This document shows positions 6,288 through 14,569 of a DNA stretch of 63,012 nt, piece by piece. Each line of letters starts with the position of its first letter. Position 1 is the first letter of the stretch. The translations under genes were made by a program, and so were the position numbers. The stretch lies in assembly GCA_022561055.1 (NCBI GenBank), contig JADFRY010000005.1, forward strand, positions 1 through 63,012, given 5' to 3'. Source of the DNA: Nanobdellota archaeon (GTDB lineage: Archaea > Nanobdellota > Nanobdellia > Pacearchaeales > GW2011-AR1). Below the pieces are notes generated by a model. That model had not been told where the DNA came from. It saw only the letters and a program-made list of their open reading frames with translations, and searched no databases.

Positions 6288-6899
6288 ATGGAATTACAAA
6301 ATACGTTATTTAAAGAAGAGGATGGATTAAAATTTGTGAAAACAAGATTTCAAGGTGATTTTAGACATGCTTTATTAACACATTATCCACATTCTAAAGC
6401 AGTTGCAGGACGTCAATTACTTTATAAAATATTTAAAAACGGAAAACAAATAGGATTTTTTGGAGTTCAAAGTACAACAAGACCTATTCTCAGAGTAGTT
6501 AAAGAAATTTATAATAAGGACAAGGTTACAGAAGAAGTGCGTAATAAGTATTCTGTAGAAGTTTTAAATAATAATATTTTTAGATTATATCAAACAGAGA
6601 AAAATCTGGCTAGTAAGATTTTAAGTAGAATAAGAAAGTTAATTAAAACAGATTATGAAAAAAAATATCCAACTAAATTAAGAGGAATAATTTCCTTAAC
6701 ATTTGGAATAAACGAAAAAGGTACAAAAAGAGTAGGTATATGTTATAAAGCCGATAACTGGAAGTATATAGGTTTATCAGGAGGTAACAAGAAAGTGATT
6801 AAAGGAGGAAGACAATATTACGAAAAAGTAGAACCTAAGCATATCTGGTTATGGAAATATAAACATATAAAAATACGAAATGTTAATAGTAGAAAATAA
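6288..6899 (+). CDS. Mom/DruA-like (DUF4338-type) protein, possible DNA modification
   Basis: A 203-residue protein. The C-terminal half holds GICYKADNWKYIGLSGG (about residues 149-165), which matches the YxA.NW.Y.G core shared by phage Mu Mom-type adenine modifiers and the DUF4338 domain of Druantia DruA. The middle has N.ASKIL..I, also typical. It lies just upstream of the DNA polymerase and overlaps it by 20 bases; a second relative lies just after the polymerase. Role in viral DNA modification or anti-defence is inferred. Confidence 0.55.
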   Translation: MELQNTLFKEEDGLKFVKTRFQGDFRHALLTHYPHSKAVAGRQLLYKIFKNGKQIGFFGVQSTTRPILRVVKEIYNKDKVTEEVRNKYSVEVLNNNIFRLYQTEKNLASKILSRIRKLIKTDYEKKYPTKLRGIISLTFGINEKGTKRVGICYKADNWKYIGLSGGNKKVIKGGRQYYEKVEPKHIWLWKYKHIKIRNVNSRK

Positions 6900-9126
6900 A
6901 GCAAACAAAATAGAAATATTTGGCAGAAACCAATTAGGCAAACCATATATAAAAATAGACAATTCATTCAAACCATATTTTTATATCAAAAATTCTAGAG
7001 GAGAATTTAAAACTATAGACGGTGAAAGAGTAAGCAAAGTTATTTGTGAGAATCCAAAAGAAATTCCGGAAAAGAGAAAAAAATATGAACATTATGAAGG
7101 TGATATTGTATATACAAATCGATATATAATAGATCGAGTAGATAAAATTAATAAAGAACCAATCCGAGTATGTCATTTAGATATAGAAATAGAACAAGCA
7201 GACGGATACAGTGATCCAAATAAAGCCACAAATAAAATAACACTGATTGGATGTTATGATAGTTTCAATAAAAAATACAAACAATTTATTTTAAAGGACT
7301 TTGAAAAAAGAGGTGATAACGAAGCATTTATGTTGAGCAGTTTCATTGAATACATCCAAGAGACTAATCCAGATATTATATCTGCTTGGTATGGAAATGG
7401 ATTTGACTTTCCTTATTTACTTACACGTATGAAGAATCTAAAGATTGATATAAATAGATTGAGTCGAAACAATGGATATTCTTATATTTTTAATAATAAA
7501 TGTAAAATATATGGTCGTATATTATTTGATATGCTTGAAGCATATAAGAAACATTTTAGTTCTGGTGGAAGAGAAAGTTGGTCTCTTGATTATATTTCTA
7601 AATATGAATTAGGAGAACAAGGTGGAAAAATTGAATATGAAGGAAATTTAGATGATCTGTATAAGGAAGATTATTCAAAGTTTGTAAAATATAATGAACG
7701 AGACGTTGAATTACTTGTTTTACTTGATAATCATTTGAAAATGATAGATTTTTTTGATGAAATAAGAAGAGTAGCATTTTGTAAATTTGAAGATGTATTT
7801 ATGAATTCAAAAACAGCAGATTGTTTATGTTTAAAGTATGCAAAGAAACATGGATTTATTTTACCATCAATCAAGAGACAAACAGGTGATAAATATGAAG
7901 GAGGATATGTAATGAAATGTAATCCTAAATTATATGAAAATATTGTAGTAATGGATTTTAAATCACTATATCCTAGTATTATGATAGGATTCAATACAAG
8001 TTATGAGACTTTGGTTAAAGATGGTGAAATAAAAATAGATCACTATAGTTTCAAAAAAGAGATGGGAATGATTCCAAGTATCTGTAAACCACTTTTAGAT
8101 AAACGATATGCAGTAAAAAAGAAGATGCAAGAGATAGACAAACGAACCCTTGAATATAAATCTTTAGATTTAACTCAAAAATCTTTAAAAATAATGGTAA
8201 ACAGTTTTTATGGAGTGTTAGGTTTTAGAAATTTTAGATTATATAAAAGAGAAGTGGCTGGTGCAATTACTTATATAGCTAGAAAAATAATTAAAGAAGC
8301 GATCAAATGGTTTGAAAATAGAGGATATGAGGTAATTTATGGTGACACTGATTCAATTTTTATCCAGTTCAAAGATATAGATATAAATAATATTAAACAA
8401 ATAAACAAAGAAATAAACGAATATTTTAATCAATTCATTGAATCATTTGGTGTATCAAAAGAAAATAATATTTTTGATCTAGAGTTTGAAGAAGTTTTTT
8501 CTGTATTATTTTTTAAACGAAAAGCCGATGGTGAAGGAGCTAAAAAGAAATATGCAGGTAAAATTATTTGGAAAAATGGGTTTACTACAAAAGAAATTGC
8601 TATAGTAGGATTCGAAAGTAGAAGAAGTGATGTTCCCCAAGTAGGAAGAGATTTTATGAAAAAGGTACTTGAGATGGTATTAGATAAAGTTCTTCCAGAA
8701 AAAGTTGTTAAATATGTTGATGATTTTAAAGAGAAAATAAAAAATGAGTTTACACCCGAACAAATAGGATTACCTGTAGGAATAAATAAACCACTTGAAG
8801 ATTATGGAAATGTAATACATATCCGAGCTAGTCGATTAGCTAATAAAAAACATAATGAAGGTATTCGAGTGGGTGATAAAATAAAGTATATATATATAAA
8901 GGGTGAAGATAATGTCATCGCTTTTAAAAAGAAGATGCCTAAAGGCTATGAAATTGATTATGATCAAATGATTAGGCGATTAGTAGATTTAAAAATAGAA
9001 CCAATATTCAGTAGTTTGAATTGGACCTATACATATACTCAAAAAGAACAAAAAAGTCACCCAAAACCCCTTAAATCGTTAAAAAATGGCATTCTAGGAG
9101 AGAATCTAGCTAAATGGATGAAATGA
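6880..9126 (+). CDS. polB: Family B DNA polymerase with 3'-5' exonuclease
   Basis: A 748-residue enzyme with every key motif. Exonuclease: D101/E103 (HLDIEIE), D176 (YGNGFDF), D275 (YNERDVE). Polymerase: motif A DFKSLYPSI from D359, motif B K437..NSFYG, motif C YGDTDS (D489, D491), and a thumb-side KKKYAG at about 555-560. It replicates the viral genome. Length is close to archaeal PolB (about 770-800) and nothing is inserted (no intein). The start at 6880 overlaps the previous gene by 20 bases; the stop region overlaps the Mom-like gene by 13. Confidence 0.95.
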   Translation: MLIVENKANKIEIFGRNQLGKPYIKIDNSFKPYFYIKNSRGEFKTIDGERVSKVICENPKEIPEKRKKYEHYEGDIVYTNRYIIDRVDKINKEPIRVCHLDIEIEQADGYSDPNKATNKITLIGCYDSFNKKYKQFILKDFEKRGDNEAFMLSSFIEYIQETNPDIISAWYGNGFDFPYLLTRMKNLKIDINRLSRNNGYSYIFNNKCKIYGRILFDMLEAYKKHFSSGGRESWSLDYISKYELGEQGGKIEYEGNLDDLYKEDYSKFVKYNERDVELLVLLDNHLKMIDFFDEIRRVAFCKFEDVFMNSKTADCLCLKYAKKHGFILPSIKRQTGDKYEGGYVMKCNPKLYENIVVMDFKSLYPSIMIGFNTSYETLVKDGEIKIDHYSFKKEMGMIPSICKPLLDKRYAVKKKMQEIDKRTLEYKSLDLTQKSLKIMVNSFYGVLGFRNFRLYKREVAGAITYIARKIIKEAIKWFENRGYEVIYGDTDSIFIQFKDIDINNIKQINKEINEYFNQFIESFGVSKENNIFDLEFEEVFSVLFFKRKADGEGAKKKYAGKIIWKNGFTTKEIAIVGFESRRSDVPQVGRDFMKKVLEMVLDKVLPEKVVKYVDDFKEKIKNEFTPEQIGLPVGINKPLEDYGNVIHIRASRLANKKHNEGIRVGDKIKYIYIKGEDNVIAFKKKMPKGYEIDYDQMIRRLVDLKIEPIFSSLNWTYTYTQKEQKSHPKPLKSLKNGILGENLAKWMK

Positions 9127-9791
9127 GAACAAGAAGCAAACGAACTGGTAAGATACAAAAGAGTTATACTATATTAAAAATAAGGTCAAAAGAATGTTAT
9201 CCTTGGCTTTTAAAAATACACTATGCAAAAAGAATACCTAATATTGTTTATGCTTTTGGATTATTTAAAGAAAAGAGACATGTAGGAGTAATTACATTTG
9301 GTTATCCTCCTGCTCCGACCGAACAAAAATTATGGAGACCATTTAATTTGATGGAGTTAAATAGACTGGTTGTAAAAGAAGATTTAAATAAAAACGCATT
9401 AAGTTATTTCGTTTCTCAATCATTGAATATGTTACCTAGACCATCTGTTATTATTTCTTATGCAGATATAGATTATAATCATTCAGGATATATTTATCAA
9501 GCGACCAATTGGATATATACAGGAATAGGATCTAAAGGAACAAAAAGATTCATTATGAAAGATGGAAAAGAAAGACACTCAAGACATTTACATCTTATTA
9601 AAGAAGAATTAATTAAAGAAATAAAAATAAGTATAGGTAAACACAGATATTTCTATTTTCTTGGTAATAAAAAAGATAAAGAAAATATGAAGGAAATGTT
9701 ATTAAAAAGGTATGAGATATTATCTTATCCTAAAGCTGTAAATAAAAGGTATGAAATAATAAATAAAATATCACACCAAAGCCAACTATGA
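9114..9791 (+). CDS. Mom-family DNA modification protein
   Basis: A 225-residue protein with the Mom hallmark block: GVITFGYPPAP, then MELNRLVV, N.LSYFVSQSL..LP.PSVIISYAD (about 85-130) and GYIYQATNWIYTG (about 135-147). Mu Mom converts adenine in DNA to a carbamoylmethyl (glycinamide) form, which blocks host restriction. Here it likely modifies viral DNA. It overlaps the polymerase gene by 13 bases and the next small ORF by ATGA. The C-terminal 50 residues are basic and may bind DNA. Confidence 0.8.
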   Translation: MDEMRTRSKRTGKIQKSYTILKIRSKECYPWLLKIHYAKRIPNIVYAFGLFKEKRHVGVITFGYPPAPTEQKLWRPFNLMELNRLVVKEDLNKNALSYFVSQSLNMLPRPSVIISYADIDYNHSGYIYQATNWIYTGIGSKGTKRFIMKDGKERHSRHLHLIKEELIKEIKISIGKHRYFYFLGNKKDKENMKEMLLKRYEILSYPKAVNKRYEIINKISHQSQL

Positions 9792-9940
9792 GGAACTTTA
9801 TAATGGAAAAATTTGATAAAAATTTAGAAGGACATAAGATGTTGAGAAAAATTGTTATAGATGTTAAGAAGTGTTCAAAAAAAGAAGCAGAAAAATATAT
9901 AGACAATTTGATATATACTTTAAATAAAACTGTAATTTAA
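9788..9940 (+). CDS. Small hypothetical protein
   Basis: A 50-residue, basic, helical ORF coupled to the Mom-like gene by ATGA. No family is recognised. It ends the polymerase unit; a TATA box follows 12 bases later. Confidence 0.45.
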   Translation: MRNFIMEKFDKNLEGHKMLRKIVIDVKKCSKKEAEKYIDNLIYTLNKTVI

Positions 9941-9952
9941 AAGTTACTACAA

Positions 9953-9966
9953 ACATTTAAATACTA
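9953..9966 (+). promoter_or_regulatory. Archaeal TATA box for the tRNA-like RNA
   Basis: ACATTTAAATACTA matches the boxes at 2.13 and 42.92 kb. Transcription from here would start about 9985-9990, giving a transcript that includes the 10043-10157 RNA and then the 10169 gene. Confidence 0.55.
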
Positions 9967-10042
9967 TATATTTATGATATATTAGGCAAAGGGAGTTCCT
10001 AAATTCAATCTTTATGAAACTTTACTCCTCGCCATTCATATT

Positions 10043-10157
10043 CAAGACAAAAGAGGTTCCTAAAATTAAACCGGCGCCAGAGTTCCAGGTTCGAATCCTG
10101 GTCTCCTCGGAGATGGTGTAATGGCAACACGCTGGCCTTAAATTACCTCCCGTCTTG
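10043..10157 (+). ncRNA. tRNA-mimicking RNA resembling YrlA-type Y RNA
   Basis: The parts of a tRNA occur in permuted order. T arm first: CCAGG (10085-10089), loop TTCGAAT, CCTGG (10097-10101). Next a closed acceptor-like hairpin: TCTCC/GGAGA (10102-10113). Then D arm GTGT-AATGGCA-ACAC (10116-10130), with GG in the loop. The anticodon-like stem GCCAG (10076-10080)/CTGGC (10132-10136) is not capped; it continues into a stem made by the RNA ends: GAGGT/ACCTC (10053-10057/10145-10149) and CAAGAC/GTCTTG (10043-10048/10152-10157). This is the architecture of bacterial YrlA Y RNAs. With only two bases between the acceptor strands, a permuted tRNA gene with a 7-bp acceptor is unlikely. TTTTAAAA follows. 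Confidence 0.7.
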
Positions 10158-10168
10158 TTTTAAAAAAG

Positions 10169-12046
10169 ATGGAATCAACAATAAGACTGTTCAAGGCATT
10201 TCCTATACATAGTAAAAGAGGTAAAAATCCGTCTAAAGAATTACTAGAACAAACAATTAAAAGAGGATTTATTTTTTCTCCAGAAGTAATTTACAATTAT
10301 TCTAATTATGATGACTTGATTAAATTAGTAGAAAAAGAAATTGGTTTGACAGGTGAACAATTAAATAGTACTTTCCATAAGTCTTGGGGAAAAATCAAAG
10401 ATGCAAGTATAGAACAATTAGTGTTTGAACAAATAGTTCATTATTTTACTACTTATGGATTCGAATCACTTGGAATTTATGATGAAGAGTCTGTTTACAT
10501 CCCACATGAAAAACTAGAGATTCCAATGTTAAATGTAGATGTAAAACTTACAATAATTAAAGGATACACAAAGAAAGAATTAAAAGAAAAGGTAATCAAA
10601 TTAATTAACAGTGGTTTAGCATTAAAAAAAGAAACTATTGATGATCTGTGTGATGTAATAGAATTTGTTGGTATATCAATCAAAGAAGTGGAAGAAGTTA
10701 AAAACAGAGAATTAAAGATAAGACTTTATGAAGAATTAGATTTAATCCCAAAAGATCCAACAGAGTTTTTAAGATATGTAATCTATAAAACAACAAATGA
10801 AACTTTGTTAATTAAAAACGATACCTTAATCAAGAAAATAAAAGAAAAACCACAAACTCCTTTATTTAGAAAGTATAAAACTAAATATGGTCTTGAAACT
10901 TTATCTCAAGTTTTTCATAGATTTAAACCATTGTTCTTAGCATTTAAATATGGTACTAACAAGAAGTATATTAACAAGATTAGAAAATTAGCAAAGAAGA
11001 ATCACAAACCAATGAATTTAGATTACTTAAATGAAATAACTGGATTAATTAAGAACTCAAATAAAATTGATTCCAAGTTATTGAAAACAGAATTAGAAAA
11101 AGTAAATACATTTAGAAAAATTAGATTAGCATATGCTTTAAAGTATAGAACATTAAATGTTAATTCAATTCTTTATCAAATAAGAAACGGAAAAGCATTT
11201 GCAAAGGAATTTGAAGTGAATAATAAAACAGAAGTAAAGAGAGTATTAAAGATTGTTTTAGATTCGATAATAAAAGACGTAGAAAAAAATGTGAAAGGAA
11301 AGAAGATATATCTACCAAAGGATATGATTTATTCACTACCTGCTACAGAAAAACAATTCATAGGAAACTTTCCTATTGGTAGTTATGTTTCAATTCCTGA
11401 AGATATGATTGTTGGAATCAATTGGAAAAATATAAATGGACATAGAATTGATTTAGATTTATCTACACAAAGTATTGAAGGGAAAATAGGATGGGATTCG
11501 AGATACAGATCAGAAGCAAGAGATATGCTTTTTTCTGGAGACATAACAGATGCTTCTGGACCAAATGGAGCAACAGAAGTATTTTATATAAAGAAACAAA
11601 TAAAATGTCCTTATACTCTTAATCTAAATTATTATAATTATAAGGAAAGTATAGATGTTCCATTTAAAATACTTGTAGCAAGAGAGAAAGCTACATACTT
11701 TAAACAAAATTATTTAGTAAATCCAAATAATATTATTAGTATTTGTAATACAAAGATAGATGAAAAACAAAAGGTTCTAGGATTGTTGTTACCTACGAGT
11801 AGTAGTACAAGATTCTACTTTACAGATTTTTCAATGGGTAAAACTATAACTGCCTTAGACCATGAATATACTCAGTTAGCTAGAGATGCTATGTTTAATA
11901 AGTTTGAAAACCAAATAGAATTAAAATATATACTTGAGAAAGCTGGAGCGAAACTTGTTGAAACAGAAGAAAAAGCTGATATTAACTTATCTCCAGAGAG
12001 TTTAGAAAAAGACACTATATTAAATTTATTCATAAATGTTATATAA
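10169..12046 (+). CDS. Large protein with helical N-terminus and TerD-like C-terminal domain
   Basis: A 625-residue protein. Residues about 130-370 are rich in basic, repeated helices (HEAT-like impression). About 400-510 contain GHRIDLDLSTQS, KIGWDS, LFSGDITDA and GATEVFYI, which resemble the calcium-binding beta-sandwich of TerD-type stress proteins (DLDL and the GD turn). It begins 12 bases after the Y-RNA-like element and is probably on the same transcript, so it is the prime candidate for its protein partner, in the way Ro60 pairs with Y RNA. A typical TROVE or vWA-MIDAS signature is not visible. Domain calls need profile searches. Confidence 0.6.
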   Translation: MESTIRLFKAFPIHSKRGKNPSKELLEQTIKRGFIFSPEVIYNYSNYDDLIKLVEKEIGLTGEQLNSTFHKSWGKIKDASIEQLVFEQIVHYFTTYGFESLGIYDEESVYIPHEKLEIPMLNVDVKLTIIKGYTKKELKEKVIKLINSGLALKKETIDDLCDVIEFVGISIKEVEEVKNRELKIRLYEELDLIPKDPTEFLRYVIYKTTNETLLIKNDTLIKKIKEKPQTPLFRKYKTKYGLETLSQVFHRFKPLFLAFKYGTNKKYINKIRKLAKKNHKPMNLDYLNEITGLIKNSNKIDSKLLKTELEKVNTFRKIRLAYALKYRTLNVNSILYQIRNGKAFAKEFEVNNKTEVKRVLKIVLDSIIKDVEKNVKGKKIYLPKDMIYSLPATEKQFIGNFPIGSYVSIPEDMIVGINWKNINGHRIDLDLSTQSIEGKIGWDSRYRSEARDMLFSGDITDASGPNGATEVFYIKKQIKCPYTLNLNYYNYKESIDVPFKILVAREKATYFKQNYLVNPNNIISICNTKIDEKQKVLGLLLPTSSSTRFYFTDFSMGKTITALDHEYTQLARDAMFNKFENQIELKYILEKAGAKLVETEEKADINLSPESLEKDTILNLFINVI

Positions 12047-12057
12047 TATATTTAATA

Positions 12058-12071
12058 AGATATATAAAAAC
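12058..12071 (+). promoter_or_regulatory. Archaeal TATA box
   Basis: AGATATATAAAAAC lies about 20-30 bases before the ATG at 12089, suggesting a leaderless mRNA. Confidence 0.5.
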
Positions 12072-12088
12072 GTATGTCGTTTGATTAA

Positions 12089-12202
12089 ATGAGAAAGTGT
12101 CCAGTTTGTAATAGTACAAGATATAATGAAGTCAAAACTAAAAGAGGGATTAAAGCAGCTTGTAGAAAGTGCGGATATACGAATAAACAGAAAGAATATT
12201 AA
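12089..12202 (+). CDS. Small zinc ribbon protein
   Basis: A 37-residue ORF with CPVC (4-7) and CRKC (25-28), a minimal zinc ribbon. It overlaps the next possible ORF in another frame (12126-12202). Confidence 0.6.
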   Translation: MRKCPVCNSTRYNEVKTKRGIKAACRKCGYTNKQKEY

Positions 12203-12422
12203 GGCAGTAACTTGGTGTGATGCTGTAACTAAAAAATTACCATCTGAATATTTTGAAACATTAGAAGCAACAAAATCTGGTGCTAACTTATTATGTATCA
12301 ATGTTACATTTGGAGAAGTTCATGAACTGAATGATGTAGTTATAATTATAACAGAAAAAAGTACTGTTCAAGACTATGAAGTTACAATAGTTCCAAAAGG
12401 TTGGATAATTAAAATAGAATGA
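12126..12422 (+). CDS. Hypothetical protein, start uncertain
   Basis: A 98-residue frame. The first 25 residues overlap the zinc ribbon gene and may be spurious; the remainder (from about residue 26, AVTWCDAVTKK onward) looks like a real beta-rich domain with SGANLLCINVTFGEV. No other in-frame ATG exists, so either the overlap is real or a non-ATG start is used. Function unknown. Confidence 0.45.
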   Translation: MKSKLKEGLKQLVESADIRINRKNIKAVTWCDAVTKKLPSEYFETLEATKSGANLLCINVTFGEVHELNDVVIIITEKSTVQDYEVTIVPKGWIIKIE

Positions 12423-12423
12423 T

Positions 12424-12436
12424 AAAATATATAAAC
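12424..12436 (+). promoter_or_regulatory. Archaeal TATA box
   Basis: AAAATATATAAAC lies about 26-38 bases before the ATG at 12462, right after the previous stop. Confidence 0.6.
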
Positions 12437-12461
12437 TTTAAAAGATTTAAAAGGGTGAAAA

Positions 12462-13691
12462 ATGGGTGTTAAATTTTGGACTAGTAAAGAGCTTGAAACT
12501 CTTAAAAGATTAAGTTCTCAAGGTATACCAATTAAAGAAATGACTTCTTTGTTAAATCGATCTTACAACGCGATAGCAAAAAGAATATCTTTATTAGGAT
12601 TAAATTTTGTTGATACTCCAACCGATCTCAACGAATTAGAAGAAGCTCTTTTAAAAGTTGCGAAACAAAAAAAGAGAAGTTTAATTAATTTAGCAAATAC
12701 TTTTAATGTTGGTCCTAACACAATAAAAAAGGCAGTTACTTCTTTACATGAAAGAGGATATGTAATAAATATAAAAGATGATACAGTTTCAGTTGGATAT
12801 CATAGCGATAATCCTGTTATTAAAATAGATACAAGAAAATTCTTTGGAGGTAAGCCAGAAAAAGCTTATTTATTAAGAGACGGAAAAAGAATTAAGACTA
12901 TAGAAGGATTTAATTATAAGTTTGGTGCAATAGCAGACACTCATTTAGGAAGTAAGTATGAAAGATTAGATGTTTTAAATGCACTTTATGATATTTTTGA
13001 AAAAGAAGGAGTTAAAATTGTTTTACATGGTGGAAATTATGTAGATGGTGAATTTAGATTTAATAAGTTTGAGACAAAAACTCATGGGTTCGATGAAATG
13101 ATTGATTATTTTTTAAAGAATTATCCAAAAAGAAAAGGAATTAAAACATTATTTATATCAGGAGATGATCATGAAGGTTGGTGGACCCAACAAACTGGAA
13201 TAGATCCTGGAAGAGTAATAGAAGAAAGACAAAAAGAATATGGAAGAGATGATCTAGTTTATTTAGGTTATCAAGAAGCTAATATAGAATTAAAATCTTC
13301 TAAAGGAAAAGCTTTGTTAAAAATATTACATGGTGGTATGGGAACAAGTTATGCTGACTCATATAGAACACAAAAAATGGTAGAGTCCTTTTCAGAAGGA
13401 GAGAAACCACATATACTTTTAGTTGGACATTATCATAAAGCTATTTATCATACACCTAGAGGAGTTCATACATTATTACTTGGAACTACTCAAGGACAAA
13501 CCAGGTTTATGAGAAAAAAAGAACTGAAAGCTTATCTAGGAGGCTGGATTGTTGAAATAAACCAATCACCAACAGGAGAGATAAACAGATTTAAACCTGA
13601 GTGGATACCTTTTTGGGGTAAAAAATTTTATCAAGAACATATTACTTCTCATGAAGTAAAAGAATTGGACGATTTAATTAACGAAACATAA
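12462..13691 (+). CDS. Calcineurin-like metallophosphoesterase with N-terminal HTH domains
   Basis: A 409-residue protein. The N-terminus has a GcrA/SANT-like helix-turn-helix (about 5-47, starting KFWTSKELE) and a second winged-helix-like segment (about 60-105). The phosphoesterase domain (about 150-400) shows D159-T-H161, GNYVD (191-195), GDDHE (234-238), LHGG (289-292) and GHYH (322-325). In the GDxxD motif the bridging Asp is replaced by Asn (N192), which may change metal use. Function may be a DNA nuclease or phosphatase acting at DNA bound by the HTH. It has its own TATA box. Confidence 0.75.
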   Translation: MGVKFWTSKELETLKRLSSQGIPIKEMTSLLNRSYNAIAKRISLLGLNFVDTPTDLNELEEALLKVAKQKKRSLINLANTFNVGPNTIKKAVTSLHERGYVINIKDDTVSVGYHSDNPVIKIDTRKFFGGKPEKAYLLRDGKRIKTIEGFNYKFGAIADTHLGSKYERLDVLNALYDIFEKEGVKIVLHGGNYVDGEFRFNKFETKTHGFDEMIDYFLKNYPKRKGIKTLFISGDDHEGWWTQQTGIDPGRVIEERQKEYGRDDLVYLGYQEANIELKSSKGKALLKILHGGMGTSYADSYRTQKMVESFSEGEKPHILLVGHYHKAIYHTPRGVHTLLLGTTQGQTRFMRKKELKAYLGGWIVEINQSPTGEINRFKPEWIPFWGKKFYQEHITSHEVKELDDLINET

Positions 13692-13692
13692 A

Positions 13693-14001
13693 ATGTCATG
13701 GACTTTAACCAAAGAAATATATACTCCTAAAGATGATTGGGGTCAAGATATAGTTTTGGAAGGAATTAGAAGGTATATTAAAGAGATTTTAGAAGAACTA
13801 AATCAAATATTAATGTATGAAAGTAAAGAAAAACAAAATTTAAAATTATATGTAGATTACACAAGATTGATAGAGTTTGAAAAATTCATAAGGGAAAAAG
13901 CAGGAAGAGGTGTAATGAAAGTAGATGAAAGAGAAAAAAGAAAAGAAGCCAGAAAAGCAGAAAAAAATAAACAAAAAAGCATTTCAAAAGGAATTAAATG
14001 A
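13693..14001 (+). CDS. Hypothetical protein
   Basis: A 102-residue, helical, highly charged protein with a lysine/glutamate-rich C-terminus (about 75-102). It starts one base after the phosphoesterase stop. No family is recognised. Confidence 0.5.
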   Translation: MSWTLTKEIYTPKDDWGQDIVLEGIRRYIKEILEELNQILMYESKEKQNLKLYVDYTRLIEFEKFIREKAGRGVMKVDEREKRKEARKAEKNKQKSISKGIK

Positions 14002-14002
14002 A

Positions 14003-14116
14003 ATGGCTACAAAAATCATTCATAAAGGAAATGGAATCAGAATGGTAAGAATAACAGTTCATTATGATACTGGTACAGATTTAGACTTTTATGAGGTACA
14101 ATTAGGTCAAGAATAG
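14003..14116 (+). CDS. Small hypothetical protein
   Basis: A 37-residue beta-like ORF starting one base after the previous stop. An in-frame ATG at 13925 would give 63 residues but lies wholly inside the previous gene and encodes low-complexity lysine-rich sequence, so 14003 is preferred. Confidence 0.45.
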   Translation: MATKIIHKGNGIRMVRITVHYDTGTDLDFYEVQLGQE

Positions 14117-14173
14117 TAAATAGATTGACAAAATAAGAAAATTCAAAAAGAAGGAAAAAATAATATTAATAAA

Positions 14174-14569
14174 ATGAAACTTGAAAAAGGATTTTGGTAC
14201 TTTGCACATCCTTATACAGCGAAAGATAAAGATGGAAATTATGTTTCTGAAGCAGAAAATGCAAACTATTTTTTAGCAAATCAGAGAGCAGCAGAACTAT
14301 TAAAAAGAGGATACAATATTTATTCACCTATTTCACATACACATCCAATACATATAGCATGTGTAGAATTTTTAAGAAACCACGAACATGAAATCTGGTA
14401 TGAATTAGATAACGATTTAATAGAAAGAACTAATTTCACAGGTATAATTCTTGCTCCTAATTGGGAAACTTCAAAAGGATGTAAGGATGAGTTAGAATTA
14501 TTCAAAAAGAAAGGATTAGATGTATTGCTTTTTACGGAGGTAATGAAAGAAGATGCCATATATACCTAA
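14174..14569 (+). CDS. DUF1937 / nucleoside 2-deoxyribosyltransferase-like protein
   Basis: A 131-residue protein. It has WYFAHPYT (about 8-15), RAAELLKRGYNIYSPISHTH (about 40-59) and LAPNWETSKGCKDELELF (about 95-112), the pattern of DUF1937, a branch of the deoxyribosyltransferase fold. Such proteins act on nucleosides or nucleotides. It is near a dNTP diphosphohydrolase-like gene, which suggests nucleotide pool control. Confidence 0.7.
   Translation: MKLEKGFWYFAHPYTAKDKDGNYVSEAENANYFLANQRAAELLKRGYNIYSPISHTHPIHIACVEFLRNHEHEIWYELDNDLIERTNFTGIILAPNWETSKGCKDELELFKKKGLDVLLFTEVMKEDAIYT

Noticed and set aside
10043-10157. A circularly permuted tRNA gene that yields a normal tRNA
   Set aside because: The order of the halves fits, and archaea do have permuted tRNAs, but only two bases separate the two acceptor strands, so a 7-bp acceptor with a free 3' end cannot form, and joining the halves does not give a clear 7-nt anticodon loop. 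The Y-RNA-like reading explains the same arms better. It is kept as an alternative.
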